A DNA stretch of 64,000 bases, from assembly GCA_031263155.1 (NCBI GenBank), contig JAISGK010000078.1, positions 1 through 64,000 of the forward strand. Direction: 5' to 3'. Shown here piece by piece: positions 34,382-42,961 of this stretch. The DNA comes from Clostridiales bacterium. GTDB lineage: Bacteria > Bacillota > Clostridia > Lachnospirales > WQUN01. How positions within the stretch are numbered: position 1 is the stretch's first letter; each line of letters opens with the position of its first letter. Under the pieces are notes generated by a model. The model saw only the letters and a program-made list of their open reading frames with translations. It was not told the DNA's origin and ran no database searches. Both the position numbers and the translations under genes were made by a program.

Positions 34382-35136
34382 GCGTTTTCAAAGAAACCAT
34401 GCTCTTTTTCAAACGCAAAGTGATGGAAACCGTAAGACAGCCGATGTGGTTATTTATGGGCTTGTCAACGCCGCTGATTTATATTGTGCTGTTTGCGCCA
34501 CTCTTAAAGAACATGGGCTACCCGCCGCGCACAACCGTCGAGGTGCTGGACAGCTTTGTGCCGGGACTTTTAACATTATTGGCGTTTGGCTCCGGCATGG
34601 GCGCAGGGTGGACGATGATTTGGGAGTTGCAAAGCGGTGTCATCGAGCGTTTGCGCGTTACCCCGGCAAGCCGCTTTTCCATGCTGATGGGTGGTGTTCT
34701 TCGCGATGTGCTGATGTTTATTATCCCATCTGTCTTGGTGATTGCGATTTGCTCCTTCCTTGGTTTTCATGTGCATTTCGCGGGATTGCTTGTTCTTTTG
34801 CTCCTGCTCTGTTTGCTGACCGCCATCATTTCGGCATGGTCGGCAAGTCTTGGCTTGATTTTCAAGGAGGTTGGCGGGTTAGCCGCCGTGGTAACAGGCT
34901 TGCAATTACCGCTTACCCTGCTCTCCGGCGTACTGCTGCCGCTTTCCCTTGGCCCGGATTGGCTACGTGCCATCGCTCATGCCAACCCGCTGTATTACAC
35001 GGTAGAGGCCTCTCGCGTCTTGGCTGACGGCATAATAAGCAGCGCGGAAACGATTAACGCCTTTGCCGTTATGATTCCGCTGACAATTCTTGTACTGGCT
35101 TGGGCAACAAGGGTTTACCGCAAGGCAGTTGCATGA
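34378..35136 (+). CDS. ABC-2 type exporter permease, DrrB type
   Basis: 252 residues, six predicted membrane helices. Starts with FKRKVMETVRQPMWLFMGLSTPLIY and ends with a helix and basic tail (LAWATRVYRKA), as in the ABC-2 membrane family; the SGVLLPLSLGPDWLRAIAHANPLYY loop is characteristic of DrrB. Pairs with the ATPase to export a drug-like or lipid-like compound; substrate unknown. Confidence 0.92.
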   Translation: MSVFKETMLFFKRKVMETVRQPMWLFMGLSTPLIYIVLFAPLLKNMGYPPRTTVEVLDSFVPGLLTLLAFGSGMGAGWTMIWELQSGVIERLRVTPASRFSMLMGGVLRDVLMFIIPSVLVIAICSFLGFHVHFAGLLVLLLLLCLLTAIISAWSASLGLIFKEVGGLAAVVTGLQLPLTLLSGVLLPLSLGPDWLRAIAHANPLYYTVEASRVLADGIISSAETINAFAVMIPLTILVLAWATRVYRKAVA

Positions 35137-35159
35137 CAAATGGGTCTTGTAAGTGTAAA

Positions 35160-35310
35160 ATTATAACGGGAAACTGAATGCCAGTTTCCCGTGAGACCTT
35201 CTTTATGTGGCGCGGACGGAAATTGCTGATGCCAATGGCACGGATGCGCCCGGCTTTTTGCAGCTCCTTTCTACTCCGCGCGCCAACTTGTAGCAATCGG
35301 TCAATGCATT
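35160..35310 (-). pseudogene. Aldo/keto reductase fragment
   Basis: About 50 residues on the minus strand (ELQKAGRIRAIGISNFRPRHI and neighbours) match the central aldo/keto reductase segment that precedes the NADPH-binding region. The TIM-barrel start and end are missing and the frame continues into unrelated residues. The hairpin 35166-35176/35182-35192 (ACGGGAAACTG and its complement) falls in the same stretch and may end the exporter mRNA. The rest of 35137-35615 holds nothing I can support. Confidence 0.6.
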
Positions 35311-35615
35311 CATGATATACTGCCCCCGGATATACTGCCTCCTTCAATTTTTCTTGACACGCTCTTAGCGTGTGCTGTACTATAATCATAAACCTTAACG
35401 TTGACTTTACGCGGCTCACGCCCGCGAGGATGCTGTTGTTGCGGCGCGTTGAGCGAATAGAACGTTTTGGTCATACAGGAATTGCTTTCTCTCTCGCCAC
35501 CACTGTTTTTAAGCAGTCGATGGACATAATGAGTTCTTTAGCGTATAATAACCATTATTTTGGAACGCAATTAGATGGCGTGCATACGCCGTTATAAATA
35601 TACAAGGGGGCTTAT

Positions 35616-36350
35616 ATGAATCCTGATGGGATGCAAAAAGGCGGCAAAATATTAGGTAAGTGGGATTATATGCTACTGCTGGGAGAGTCCGGCTCGGGCA
35701 AAGGAACACTGGTTAAAAATATCAAAAAATTTTGGTTGCCAGATTTGGATTCGGCCTCAATGGGCGATATTTTTCGCGAACGCGCGAAATCCGACCCAGA
35801 AATAAAACGCCTTACCAATCAAGGCGTTCTGATAGATGACGAAACAGCGTGTCGCGCGTTCGCCAGTTTCGCGGAAGATCATAAGCCGGGGCTAATGGAT
35901 GGCTTTCCCCGTAATCGCGAGCAGGCCATTAAACTAATAAAATTTGCGCGCGAAAAACGTTGGCGCATTTTGGTCATAGACATTTCATGCAATGTGGAAG
36001 TCATTTTGGAGCGCTTGCTGGCCCGCCGCCGCGCCGATGATGAGTTGCACATCGTTTACAAACGTAACCTGGATCACAAAACGCTGCATCCGGCGGTAAT
36101 GGACGAAATAAAGCATCGCGCCGACCTTTTCGACGTCATAACGCTGGATGGCAACTTTGACGCTGAAATCGTGCTCTCCAGCTTCTTGCTCGCCTTGCTT
36201 CGCAATGTTGACATGCTATATTTTTATGACCTGCGCGTAATAGAAACAAAGTTTGACGTATTCGAAAACGAAAGCACCATCAACCCCGCCATCAATCGCT
36301 GGATAAGCGACTTTTTGCGTAGCTTGCAAGATCGCATCAATGCGGACTGA
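35616..36350 (+). CDS. Adenylate-kinase-like P-loop nucleotide kinase
   Basis: 244 residues. P-loop GESGSGKGT at 23-31 and DGFPRN at 95-100 are adenylate kinase hallmarks (NMP-binding and CORE regions), with VIDISCNVEVILERLLARRRADDE matching the segment before the LID. The LID itself is short and lacks the Zn-binding Cys residues. An additional about 60-residue C-terminal tail (LYFYDLRVIETKFDVFENES...) is not part of Adk. The true phosphoryl acceptor is therefore open: AMP or another nucleoside monophosphate. Ribosome site GGGGG. Monogenic; its terminator overlaps the converging gene. Confidence 0.75.
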   Translation: MNPDGMQKGGKILGKWDYMLLLGESGSGKGTLVKNIKKFWLPDLDSASMGDIFRERAKSDPEIKRLTNQGVLIDDETACRAFASFAEDHKPGLMDGFPRNREQAIKLIKFAREKRWRILVIDISCNVEVILERLLARRRADDELHIVYKRNLDHKTLHPAVMDEIKHRADLFDVITLDGNFDAEIVLSSFLLALLRNVDMLYFYDLRVIETKFDVFENESTINPAINRWISDFLRSLQDRINAD

Positions 36351-36516
36351 GCCAGCTCGCTAGAATATGTCCTCACATATCGTAGAGCCGATAGCGATCC
36401 GCCGCGCTGTGATCAATAACAAAATAATTTACGTGAGCTGTATGTATAATATTTATAATTATGGCAATTATTATAGTGTATCCTTAATTTTGTTAAGGAA
36501 CATTTAATATCCCCCC

Positions 36517-37224
36517 TCAAGCCTGGTCCCATCCCCCCATGTGACCAGGTTCTTTTTTTGCCTCTTTTCTTGTAGATTGAATTATGGCATCCAGCTTACC
36601 GCTTCGGCGCGCATACTCGTAATTAAGCCGCACCTTCTCGTTTAGCAAATTCATTTTAAGGAACATGCCAACGCAAAATAAACTTATATTAAACGGGAAA
36701 AGGATGAGTTGCAAAATCCCCAGCGCCAGCAGTAAAGAGGCAATCATCCCTGTAATGTGGCACATGAGTTTGTTTACTTTGGGTTCATCAATGTATCGCC
36801 TTAAGAGTATGTGCCCTAGCCTCGCGCCGTCCAAAGGGAACGCCGGAAGTAGGTTAAACGCCCCCAGCGCGATATTAATAAGCGCGAACGTCGGCGCGAT
36901 ATCACGCAAACACCAACCCAGCAATATATTGAAAAAAGGGCCGGCCGCGTACACCAGCGGGGTCCATTTTTCCATGCTGTCAGGCATGTACAACGCGGCG
37001 CTCTCGCCAATGGGCGTAAGTTCAATTTTTTTTAGCTTTGCCCCGCAGATATGGCCTGTGAAGACATGCGCTAACTCGTGCAGGGTCACAGCGGCAAAAT
37101 ACATAAGAAATTCTCTGATAAAACCAAAGCAAATCGCGGCCGCCAGAGTAATCACCAAAGTAGGGTGTACACTCACAGTCGCCGCGCGCTGGGCGTTATT
37201 GTCGCTCTGACGCGGCCTCATCAT
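36517..37224 (-). CDS. M50 intramembrane metalloprotease, SpoIVFB-like
   Basis: 235 residues. HELAH (in VTLHELAHVF, about 47-51) is the zinc site; NLLPAFPLDGARL (about 121-133) supplies the third ligand. VHPTLVITLAAAI at the start, the LTPIGESAAL loop and the C-terminal LNEKVRLNYEYARR stretch align with B. subtilis SpoIVFB, but the C-terminal CBS domain is absent. SpoIVFB cleaves pro-SigK in the mother cell during sporulation. It overlaps the preceding membrane-protein gene by four bases, the same order as spoIVFA-spoIVFB. A general site-2 protease role cannot be excluded. Confidence 0.82.
   Translation of the reverse strand: MMRPRQSDNNAQRAATVSVHPTLVITLAAAICFGFIREFLMYFAAVTLHELAHVFTGHICGAKLKKIELTPIGESAALYMPDSMEKWTPLVYAAGPFFNILLGWCLRDIAPTFALINIALGAFNLLPAFPLDGARLGHILLRRYIDEPKVNKLMCHITGMIASLLLALGILQLILFPFNISLFCVGMFLKMNLLNEKVRLNYEYARRSGKLDAIIQSTRKEAKKEPGHMGGWDQA
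36522..36559 (+). terminator. Intrinsic terminator inside the end of the M50 gene
   Basis: CCTGGTCCCAT (36522-36532) pairs with ATGTGACCAGG (36539-36549), one mismatch, followed by TTCTTTTTTT. Serves the adenylate-kinase-like gene, yet codes for the last residues (GHMGGWDQ) of the converging M50 protein. Confidence 0.75.
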
Positions 37225-37679
37225 TGCGACGCGCCCGCTTCCAACGTTTGCTCCTTCACGGTTTCATTTTGAATTGTCCGCAATATATCCTCGTCTATCC
37301 GAAAATCATCCCGAGACAAATCGTAAAGCGCGTCGGCGTTGTCGTCGCCCTTTTCAAGACCTTGAACAATGTCATAAGAATTTAACGTTTGCTCCGAGGG
37401 CCTTAACATACTTACAAAGGAGTCGACCGTGCCGGATATATCATTCCACACGCCTTTCACGTCTTCCGCAGTGGGTTGAGCAACAATGGCGTTTCGTATC
37501 GCGTCGCTTAATTTGTTCGAATTGTCCACCAGGTTTATGATCAATATAACCGCCATGATCATGCCGCAAATCGTAAGCTGCGTCAACAGTCTTTCGGAGA
37601 ATGACTTTTTCGGCGACACTTCAAAGTTTACGGGTTTTGGTTTGCCATTAACAACGCGCCTGTAATGCGGTCTTTCCAT
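37221..37679 (-). CDS. Single-pass membrane protein in the SpoIVFA position
   Basis: 152 residues: Lys/Arg-rich cytoplasmic N-terminus (1-40), one membrane helix (LLTQLTICGMIMAVILIINLV), then an acidic outer domain of about 90 residues. SpoIVFA has the same topology and the same place before spoIVFB, but is longer and carries an M23-like (LytM) domain, which is missing here. I therefore call it a SpoIVFA-like partner by context only. Start ATG 37677-37679 follows GGGGGG by seven bases. A CATACATT box (37781-37788, minus strand) resembles a SigE -10 element, with no clear -35. Confidence 0.65.
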   Translation of the reverse strand: MERPHYRRVVNGKPKPVNFEVSPKKSFSERLLTQLTICGMIMAVILIINLVDNSNKLSDAIRNAIVAQPTAEDVKGVWNDISGTVDSFVSMLRPSEQTLNSYDIVQGLEKGDDNADALYDLSRDDFRIDEDILRTIQNETVKEQTLEAGASQ

Positions 37680-37788
37680 AAAAAATCCCCCCGCGATAAT
37701 TATATGTGGAGGGCACAAATTTAGAACGAATTGTTAATTAACATCGATAAGCGGATATTGGACCGCATACTTTTCCTAAATGTATGCG

Positions 37789-38970
37789 TCAAGAAAACCT
37801 CATGAACTTCTTCACAAAAAACCTCGCGGGTTTATATAAAACCCCTTCAAGCTCCTTTTGCACAAGTTCCAGCTTTTCTCTTATGGGGATGCCTTGTGGG
37901 CAGTGCTTTTCACACTTGCCGCATTTTACGCAGCGTGACGCCTCGCTCGACTCCTTTGTCGCGGCGGTATACATTAGGTATTTTGTAAACGCTCTTCTCT
38001 TACCCTCTATAGCTATGTCGTTAAGGCTGGTGAAACATGTGGGTATATCCACGCCTTTGGGGCATGGCATACAGTATCCACAGCCTGTGCAGGGCGCAAG
38101 CATAGCGTCCTCTATTAACTGGCGTATCTTTGCGAACAGCTCAAAATCACGCTCGGTAAAATCTTCCGGTTCCGCGTCGCTGGCGATGCGCAAATTTTCT
38201 TTGAGCATCGCCATGCTGTTCATACCGCTCAGAACAGTCGTTACCTGCGGGTGATTCCATACCCAGCGCAACGCCCACTCTACCGGCGAGCGCTTCACAT
38301 GCGCGCCGTCAAATATTTCATACACCGATTTTGGCATACCATTAACCAATTTGCCGCCGCGCAAAGGCTCCATTATCATTACAGGCAAGCCGCGCGCCGA
38401 CGCGGCCAGCAGCCCCGCCTTGCCCGCCTGATTGTTCTCGTCATAATAGTTGTACTGTATCATACAAAAATCCCAGTCGTGCGCGTCCAATAATTTCAAA
38501 AACTCGTCCTTGCCGCCGTGGTAAGAGAAACCCAGGTTGATGATTTGCCCTGATTCTCTTTTTTGATGCAGCCACTCCAAAAATCCCAAACTCTTAAACC
38601 GCTCCCATACGGCCACATCAGTCAACATATGTATGAGATAATAATCAACATGATCGGTGCGCAGGCGCTCCAATTCGATGTTAAACAGCTTGTCAAAATC
38701 TTCTCGCTTGCCAACCAGATAGGGCGGCATCTTGGTGGCAATCTTTACGCAGTCACGCAGCGTGCCTTGCGAATCTTTCTCTGATAAAATTCTGCCCAAC
38801 AGCGCCTCGTTGCCGGCGTACATATACGCCGTATCAATGTAGTTTACGCCGTTTTCTATGGCGTACCCCAATAGCTCGCCCGCTAATTTTTCATCCTTTG
38901 GCAAACGCATCGCGCCATAGCCCAATGTACTGAGGTTGTCGCCGTTTTTCGGATTAACTCTGTACTTCAC
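37789..38970 (-). CDS. Aldo/keto reductase with C-terminal ferredoxin domain
   Basis: 393 residues. N-terminal aldo/keto reductase barrel: LGYGAMRLP, NYIDTAYMYAGNE (catalytic Asp/Tyr), DYYLIHM, and the NADPH site TTVLSGMNS. At about 285-300 and 345-365 lie two 4Fe-4S cysteine sets, CTGCGYCMPCPKG and CVKCGKCEKHCPQG. This is the common clostridial Fe-S aldo/keto reductase; the physiological substrate is unknown. Starts with GTG and has a weak ribosome site. A palindrome CGATACCAA/TTGGTATCG (38980-38988, 39015-39023) lies in its leader. Confidence 0.93.
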   Translation of the reverse strand: MKYRVNPKNGDNLSTLGYGAMRLPKDEKLAGELLGYAIENGVNYIDTAYMYAGNEALLGRILSEKDSQGTLRDCVKIATKMPPYLVGKREDFDKLFNIELERLRTDHVDYYLIHMLTDVAVWERFKSLGFLEWLHQKRESGQIINLGFSYHGGKDEFLKLLDAHDWDFCMIQYNYYDENNQAGKAGLLAASARGLPVMIMEPLRGGKLVNGMPKSVYEIFDGAHVKRSPVEWALRWVWNHPQVTTVLSGMNSMAMLKENLRIASDAEPEDFTERDFELFAKIRQLIEDAMLAPCTGCGYCMPCPKGVDIPTCFTSLNDIAIEGKRRAFTKYLMYTAATKESSEASRCVKCGKCEKHCPQGIPIREKLELVQKELEGVLYKPARFFVKKFMRFS

Positions 38971-39098
38971 TCAATTAGCCGATACCAATTCTCTCTTTAT
39001 TGATTGGGGATTTTTTGGTATCGTCCTCCCTTCTTTGCTTACTGCCGTGTGCCACAATAAATTTGTCCGCATCAATAATAAACTCTCGCCCCTCCAAG

Positions 39099-40028
39099 TC
39101 ACATCCATCGTTTTTTCTTCAACACCAGATATACAATAAACGTGACCACCGCCATTAATACGATAACATAAGGGTAACCCAGTGTCCAGTGCAGCTCGGG
39201 CATAAAGTCAAAGTTCATGCCATAGATACCTGTTATAACTGTAAGGGGGCCAAAAAACAGGGTTATCATGGTGAGTTTGTTCATAGACTCATTAAGCCTC
39301 GCGTTAGATTTGCTGTCATAGGTATGCAGCAGTTCTGTAGAAAGCTCATACAAGTTGTCCGCAAAGTCATATAACTTCATAAGCCGTGTATCCACGTTTC
39401 TAAAATAGCGTTGATGCGCTTTCTTGCGCAGACGATTTTCATCCATTAATATCTGGCCGCCTATGTGCGTAAGCGCGCGCAGAATTTTTTTAAGCGTGTA
39501 CGCCGCCTTGCGCAACTGTCCTATCTGCGTAAGCTGACGGGGGTCGGAGGCGGTCATAATGGCCTCTGTCATGGCCTCCATGTCATCTTCCAGCGCCTCT
39601 AGCGTTTCTGAAAAGTCTACTGTTAAGTTATGAAATATTGAATGATACAATAACATGAGCGAACAGGCGGCCGGACTTTCCACTGCGTCAAGCAGTTTTT
39701 TCGCGAGCCTCTCCAAACGCTCTCCGGCGTTTTCTGGCAAAACAAGCACAAGATAATGGCGTGAAATAACAACGTTTACCTCTCGCTGTATAATCTCCCC
39801 GCCCAAATTGCTGGCATGAATAAGGCTTATGAAGTCATAGCCCTCATAGCTGTCATAACGCACATTTTCATCCAGTATGGCGGCTTGCTGCGCAATGCTT
39901 TCATCCCAGCCAAAATGAGACACGAGCTGCGGCACTTTGTCAGCGCGGCAAACGATTACGAGTTGGGCTTCGGGGTTGTCGGATATCTTATCCAGCTTTT
40001 TATGTGTTGTAATGTCGTATATATTCAC
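39099..40028 (-). CDS. corA: CorA family divalent cation transporter
   Basis: 309 residues. A large cytoplasmic alpha/beta domain with a long helix, then two C-terminal membrane helices; the first ends in the selectivity motif YGMNFDFMPEL (GMN), and the protein ends VYLVLKKKRWM with a basic tail. Forms a pentameric Mg2+ (or Co2+/Ni2+) channel. GTG 40026-40028 is preferred: GGAAGGG lies eight bases before it, and the product starts VNIYDITTHKK. An ATG 36 bases upstream has no ribosome site. Confidence 0.93.
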   Translation of the reverse strand: MNIYDITTHKKLDKISDNPEAQLVIVCRADKVPQLVSHFGWDESIAQQAAILDENVRYDSYEGYDFISLIHASNLGGEIIQREVNVVISRHYLVLVLPENAGERLERLAKKLLDAVESPAACSLMLLYHSIFHNLTVDFSETLEALEDDMEAMTEAIMTASDPRQLTQIGQLRKAAYTLKKILRALTHIGGQILMDENRLRKKAHQRYFRNVDTRLMKLYDFADNLYELSTELLHTYDSKSNARLNESMNKLTMITLFFGPLTVITGIYGMNFDFMPELHWTLGYPYVIVLMAVVTFIVYLVLKKKRWM

Positions 40029-40110
40029 AAAGCGCGCCCTTCCTTTAAAACTCCGCCAAACCATTGTGCATATCTTATCCGCGCCTGGGCCGCGCGGTCA
40101 GTTTTTTTAT

Positions 40111-41961
40111 TTATATATCTCTTTCAAAAAACCGTTCATACCATATCAAAAACATATACACTGTCCATATTTTTCTGCTGTTGTCGCATTTGCCGCGCTT
40201 ATGTTCATCCAACAATTTTAGCAGCTTATTTGTTTTAAAATACTTGCCCGCGCTTTTTCCCGCAAAATATCGCTTAACCAGCTCATAGTATTTATCTTCC
40301 CGCAACCAGATACGAATGGGAACGGGGAAGCCAAGCTTCTTTTTTTCCGCTACGGATTTGGGCAATTTTTGCCTTGCGACCTCGCGAAAGGTAAGTTTGG
40401 TTCCCTGTTTGGTACAACGCAAATGTGTTGGAAGCACGCTAGCCACTTTAAAGACTTCCTTATCTAAATAGGGCACGCGCACCTCAAGCGAATGAGCCAT
40501 GCTCATTTTGTCCGCTTTTAGCAATATATCGCCAACCATCCACATATGAACATCCAGGGTCTGCATCTTTGTAATGTCGTCTTGTTCGCGCCCATTCGCC
40601 GCCTTGTTGCAGATATCATATATGCGACCGGTAATATCCTTTGGTTCGTAGCGCACGCGCGGATGGCGCAAAATCTCATCGCGCTCGCGCTTGCTAAATA
40701 TCTTCGCGTTGCCTATAAAGCGTTCTTCAATCGACTGCCCAGCGCGAATAAGCAGGTTTTTGCCCTTCACATTAAATGGAATTACGCTTGCTATTTTGCC
40801 CATAAGCCTTCGCAGGGGCATCGGCAGATTCGTTAACGGCCTTATATCCAGAGGTTCGCGATAGATATTGTAACCGCCGAAAAACTCGTCGGCCCCCTCG
40901 CCGCTCAACGCGACCTTAACATACTTGGAGGCCGTTTGAGAAACAAAATACAAGGCCACGGCAGAGGGATCGGCCAGCGGTTCATCCATGTGATACTGTA
41001 TGTCGGGCAAAACATCCCAATATTCCTCTGTGGTGATTGTTTTATCGTAATTCGTTATGCCAAGCGAATCAGACAATTCTTTCGCGTAACTTATCTCGTT
41101 GTAATTGTCATAATCAAACCCGACTGTAAACGTCTTGCCGCCGCCAAATGAAGAGGCCACATAGCTGGAGTCTACCCCCGACGATAAAAATGACCCAACC
41201 TCCACATCGGCCACTATCTTGTGGCGCTCTACCGATTCGTTTATTACGCTGGACAGCATATTAACAGCGTCTCTAAATCCTATAGCTTGTGGCCTGAACA
41301 CCGCCTCAAAATATTTGCGCACGGTCAACCCTTCGTCGCTATAAATAAAACAGTGACCGGGCGGCAATTTGTACACGCCTTTAAAAAATGTCTCGGTAAG
41401 CGCGGAATATTGAAATGTGAGATAGTTTTCCATCGCCTCGGTATTAAGCTCTTTTTTAAAATCTGGATGCGCCAAAAAAGCCTTTATCTCGCTGCCAAAA
41501 ATTAAGTTTTTACCCACATAGCCATAATACAATGGCTTTATACCAAAAAAGTCGCGCGCGCAAAAAAGGCGTCTTTCTTTAATATCATACAGCGCGAAAG
41601 CGAACATGCCACGCAGCTTGTCAACCATATCGACACCGTATTCTTCGTACAAATGAAGCAAGGTTTCGGTGTCGCTGTGCGTATGAAACGAGTGCCCCGA
41701 AGCTACGAGTTCGTCCTTAAGCTCTCTATAATTATATATCTCGCCGTTAAAAACCACAACCAAAGAATTATCCTCATTGTACATAGGTTGAGCGCCGTCG
41801 TCCAAACCTATTATCGAAAGACGGCGAAATCCCAGGGTTATATCGTCGCCCAGGTATACTCCCTCGCTGTCCGGCCCGCGATGGGCGATGAGATTAGCCA
41901 TGCTCAACACAATTCTTTTCGCGTTTTTTACTCGCCCCGTAAAGCCTACAAAGCCGCACAT
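40111..41961 (-). CDS. asnB: Asparagine synthetase (glutamine-hydrolysing)
   Basis: 616 residues. Class II glutamine amidotransferase domain with Cys2 as nucleophile (MCGFVGF), AHRGPDSEG and FNGEIYNYRELK. The synthetase domain has the PP-loop SSGVDSS and SGEGADEFFGGY. It makes asparagine from aspartate, ATP and glutamine-derived ammonia; close homologues instead amidate cell-wall or other substrates, but the full length and motifs fit AsnB. Ribosome site GGGAG nine bases upstream. Divergent from cheW across a 228-base gap (41962-42189) in which I see no clear element. Confidence 0.95.
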   Translation of the reverse strand: MCGFVGFTGRVKNAKRIVLSMANLIAHRGPDSEGVYLGDDITLGFRRLSIIGLDDGAQPMYNEDNSLVVVFNGEIYNYRELKDELVASGHSFHTHSDTETLLHLYEEYGVDMVDKLRGMFAFALYDIKERRLFCARDFFGIKPLYYGYVGKNLIFGSEIKAFLAHPDFKKELNTEAMENYLTFQYSALTETFFKGVYKLPPGHCFIYSDEGLTVRKYFEAVFRPQAIGFRDAVNMLSSVINESVERHKIVADVEVGSFLSSGVDSSYVASSFGGGKTFTVGFDYDNYNEISYAKELSDSLGITNYDKTITTEEYWDVLPDIQYHMDEPLADPSAVALYFVSQTASKYVKVALSGEGADEFFGGYNIYREPLDIRPLTNLPMPLRRLMGKIASVIPFNVKGKNLLIRAGQSIEERFIGNAKIFSKRERDEILRHPRVRYEPKDITGRIYDICNKAANGREQDDITKMQTLDVHMWMVGDILLKADKMSMAHSLEVRVPYLDKEVFKVASVLPTHLRCTKQGTKLTFREVARQKLPKSVAEKKKLGFPVPIRIWLREDKYYELVKRYFAGKSAGKYFKTNKLLKLLDEHKRGKCDNSRKIWTVYMFLIWYERFFERDI

Positions 41962-42189
41962 ACAACCATCTCCCGCTATTTTCTTAATATTGCCAATATT
42001 AGCTAAGTTATGTACCGGAATGTGTGACTAATTATTCAGCCGTATTTAACCATATATCGGCAGGAATCTTTATTTTTATTAGGCAATAATATTTGTATAG
42101 GCATAATCCAATCCAATATGCCATAATACACGATTTTATATCAATATTCAACTGAATCCGTTTTGAGACTGATTTGCTGGGAGTGAGAG

Positions 42190-42657
42190 ATGGAACTGCT
42201 AAAAAAGGAAAATCTATCAACAAGTGACAATGCCGAGCTAGAATTGATAGAATTTACCTTGGGAGATCAATATTTTGGCATAGACGTGGCAAGGGTGGAA
42301 GAGATTATGCGCAATGTATACGAGGTAACACCCATGCCCCACGCCAATCAATACGTAGAGGGCGTGTTTAAGCAGCGCGGCACAATTATCACAATAATAG
42401 ACCTGGCAAAGTATCTGGGCTTGCCGCCTTCAACGAGCATTGAAAACGACATACTTATCGTCACCAATTTCGACAAAATCAAATCCGCCTTTCACGTGCA
42501 CACGGTAAAGGATATTCATCGCATAAGTTTGGCCGACATAGAAAAACCAGACACGGCCATATACGGCGGCGAATCCGGCGTGGCGAATGGTATTGCTCAT
42601 TTTGAAGACAGACTCATAACAATTTTAGACTTCGAAAAGATATTAAGGGACATATGA
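42190..42657 (+). CDS. cheW: CheW-like chemotaxis coupling protein
   Basis: 155 residues, a single CheW domain: LIEFTLGDQYFGIDVARVEEIM, VEGVFKQRGTIITIIDLAKYLGL and a C-terminal RLITILDFEKIL. Links chemoreceptors to CheA. Alone here, with no other chemotaxis gene in the window and no CheY-type receiver as in CheV. It may serve a distant chemotaxis operon or another sensory array. Ribosome site GGGAGTGAG; strong terminator right after the stop. Confidence 0.9.
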   Translation: MELLKKENLSTSDNAELELIEFTLGDQYFGIDVARVEEIMRNVYEVTPMPHANQYVEGVFKQRGTIITIIDLAKYLGLPPSTSIENDILIVTNFDKIKSAFHVHTVKDIHRISLADIEKPDTAIYGGESGVANGIAHFEDRLITILDFEKILRDI

Positions 42658-42661
42658 TCAT

Positions 42662-42714
42662 AAAAAAGCCTCAAACGTTGCGCCCATTATCGCGCAGATG
42701 GTTTGAGGCTTTTT
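42662..42714 (+). terminator. Intrinsic terminator of cheW
   Basis: AAAAAGCCTCAAAC (ending 42676) pairs with GTTTGAGGCTTTTT (42701-42714). Long stem plus T-run. Confidence 0.85.
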
Positions 42715-42841
42715 AAGAAAATCCCCGCTATATGAATTGTTTCCGAAGCGCAAGCGTAGAATTAAAACCCTATTGAAGCCCTTCAGGAGAAAGCTGCGTA
42801 AATACACCTTCTTTCTCCGCGCAGCGCTCGGATTTTTCTAC

Positions 42842-42870
42842 TTGAGGGTTGCCGGGCAAACGACTATAAT
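42842..42870 (+). promoter_or_regulatory. Probable SigA promoter of the tandem-kinase operon
   Basis: TTGAGG (42842-42847), 17-base spacer, TATAAT (42865-42870); about 90 bases before ATG 42962. The remaining 42715-42841 shows nothing else. Confidence 0.6.
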
Positions 42871-42961
42871 ATATGTTGAATGATGCTTTTGCGTACACAT
42901 TAAAACAGAGCGAGGTAACATAATTATTGCTACTGGAAGTGGAAACAGCGGAGGGGAATGT

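Noticed and set aside
35069-35419. Complete 116-residue minus-strand gene
   Set aside because: Only about 50 residues match aldo/keto reductases; the rest overlaps the exporter permease end and unrelated DNA, so it is annotated as a fragment.
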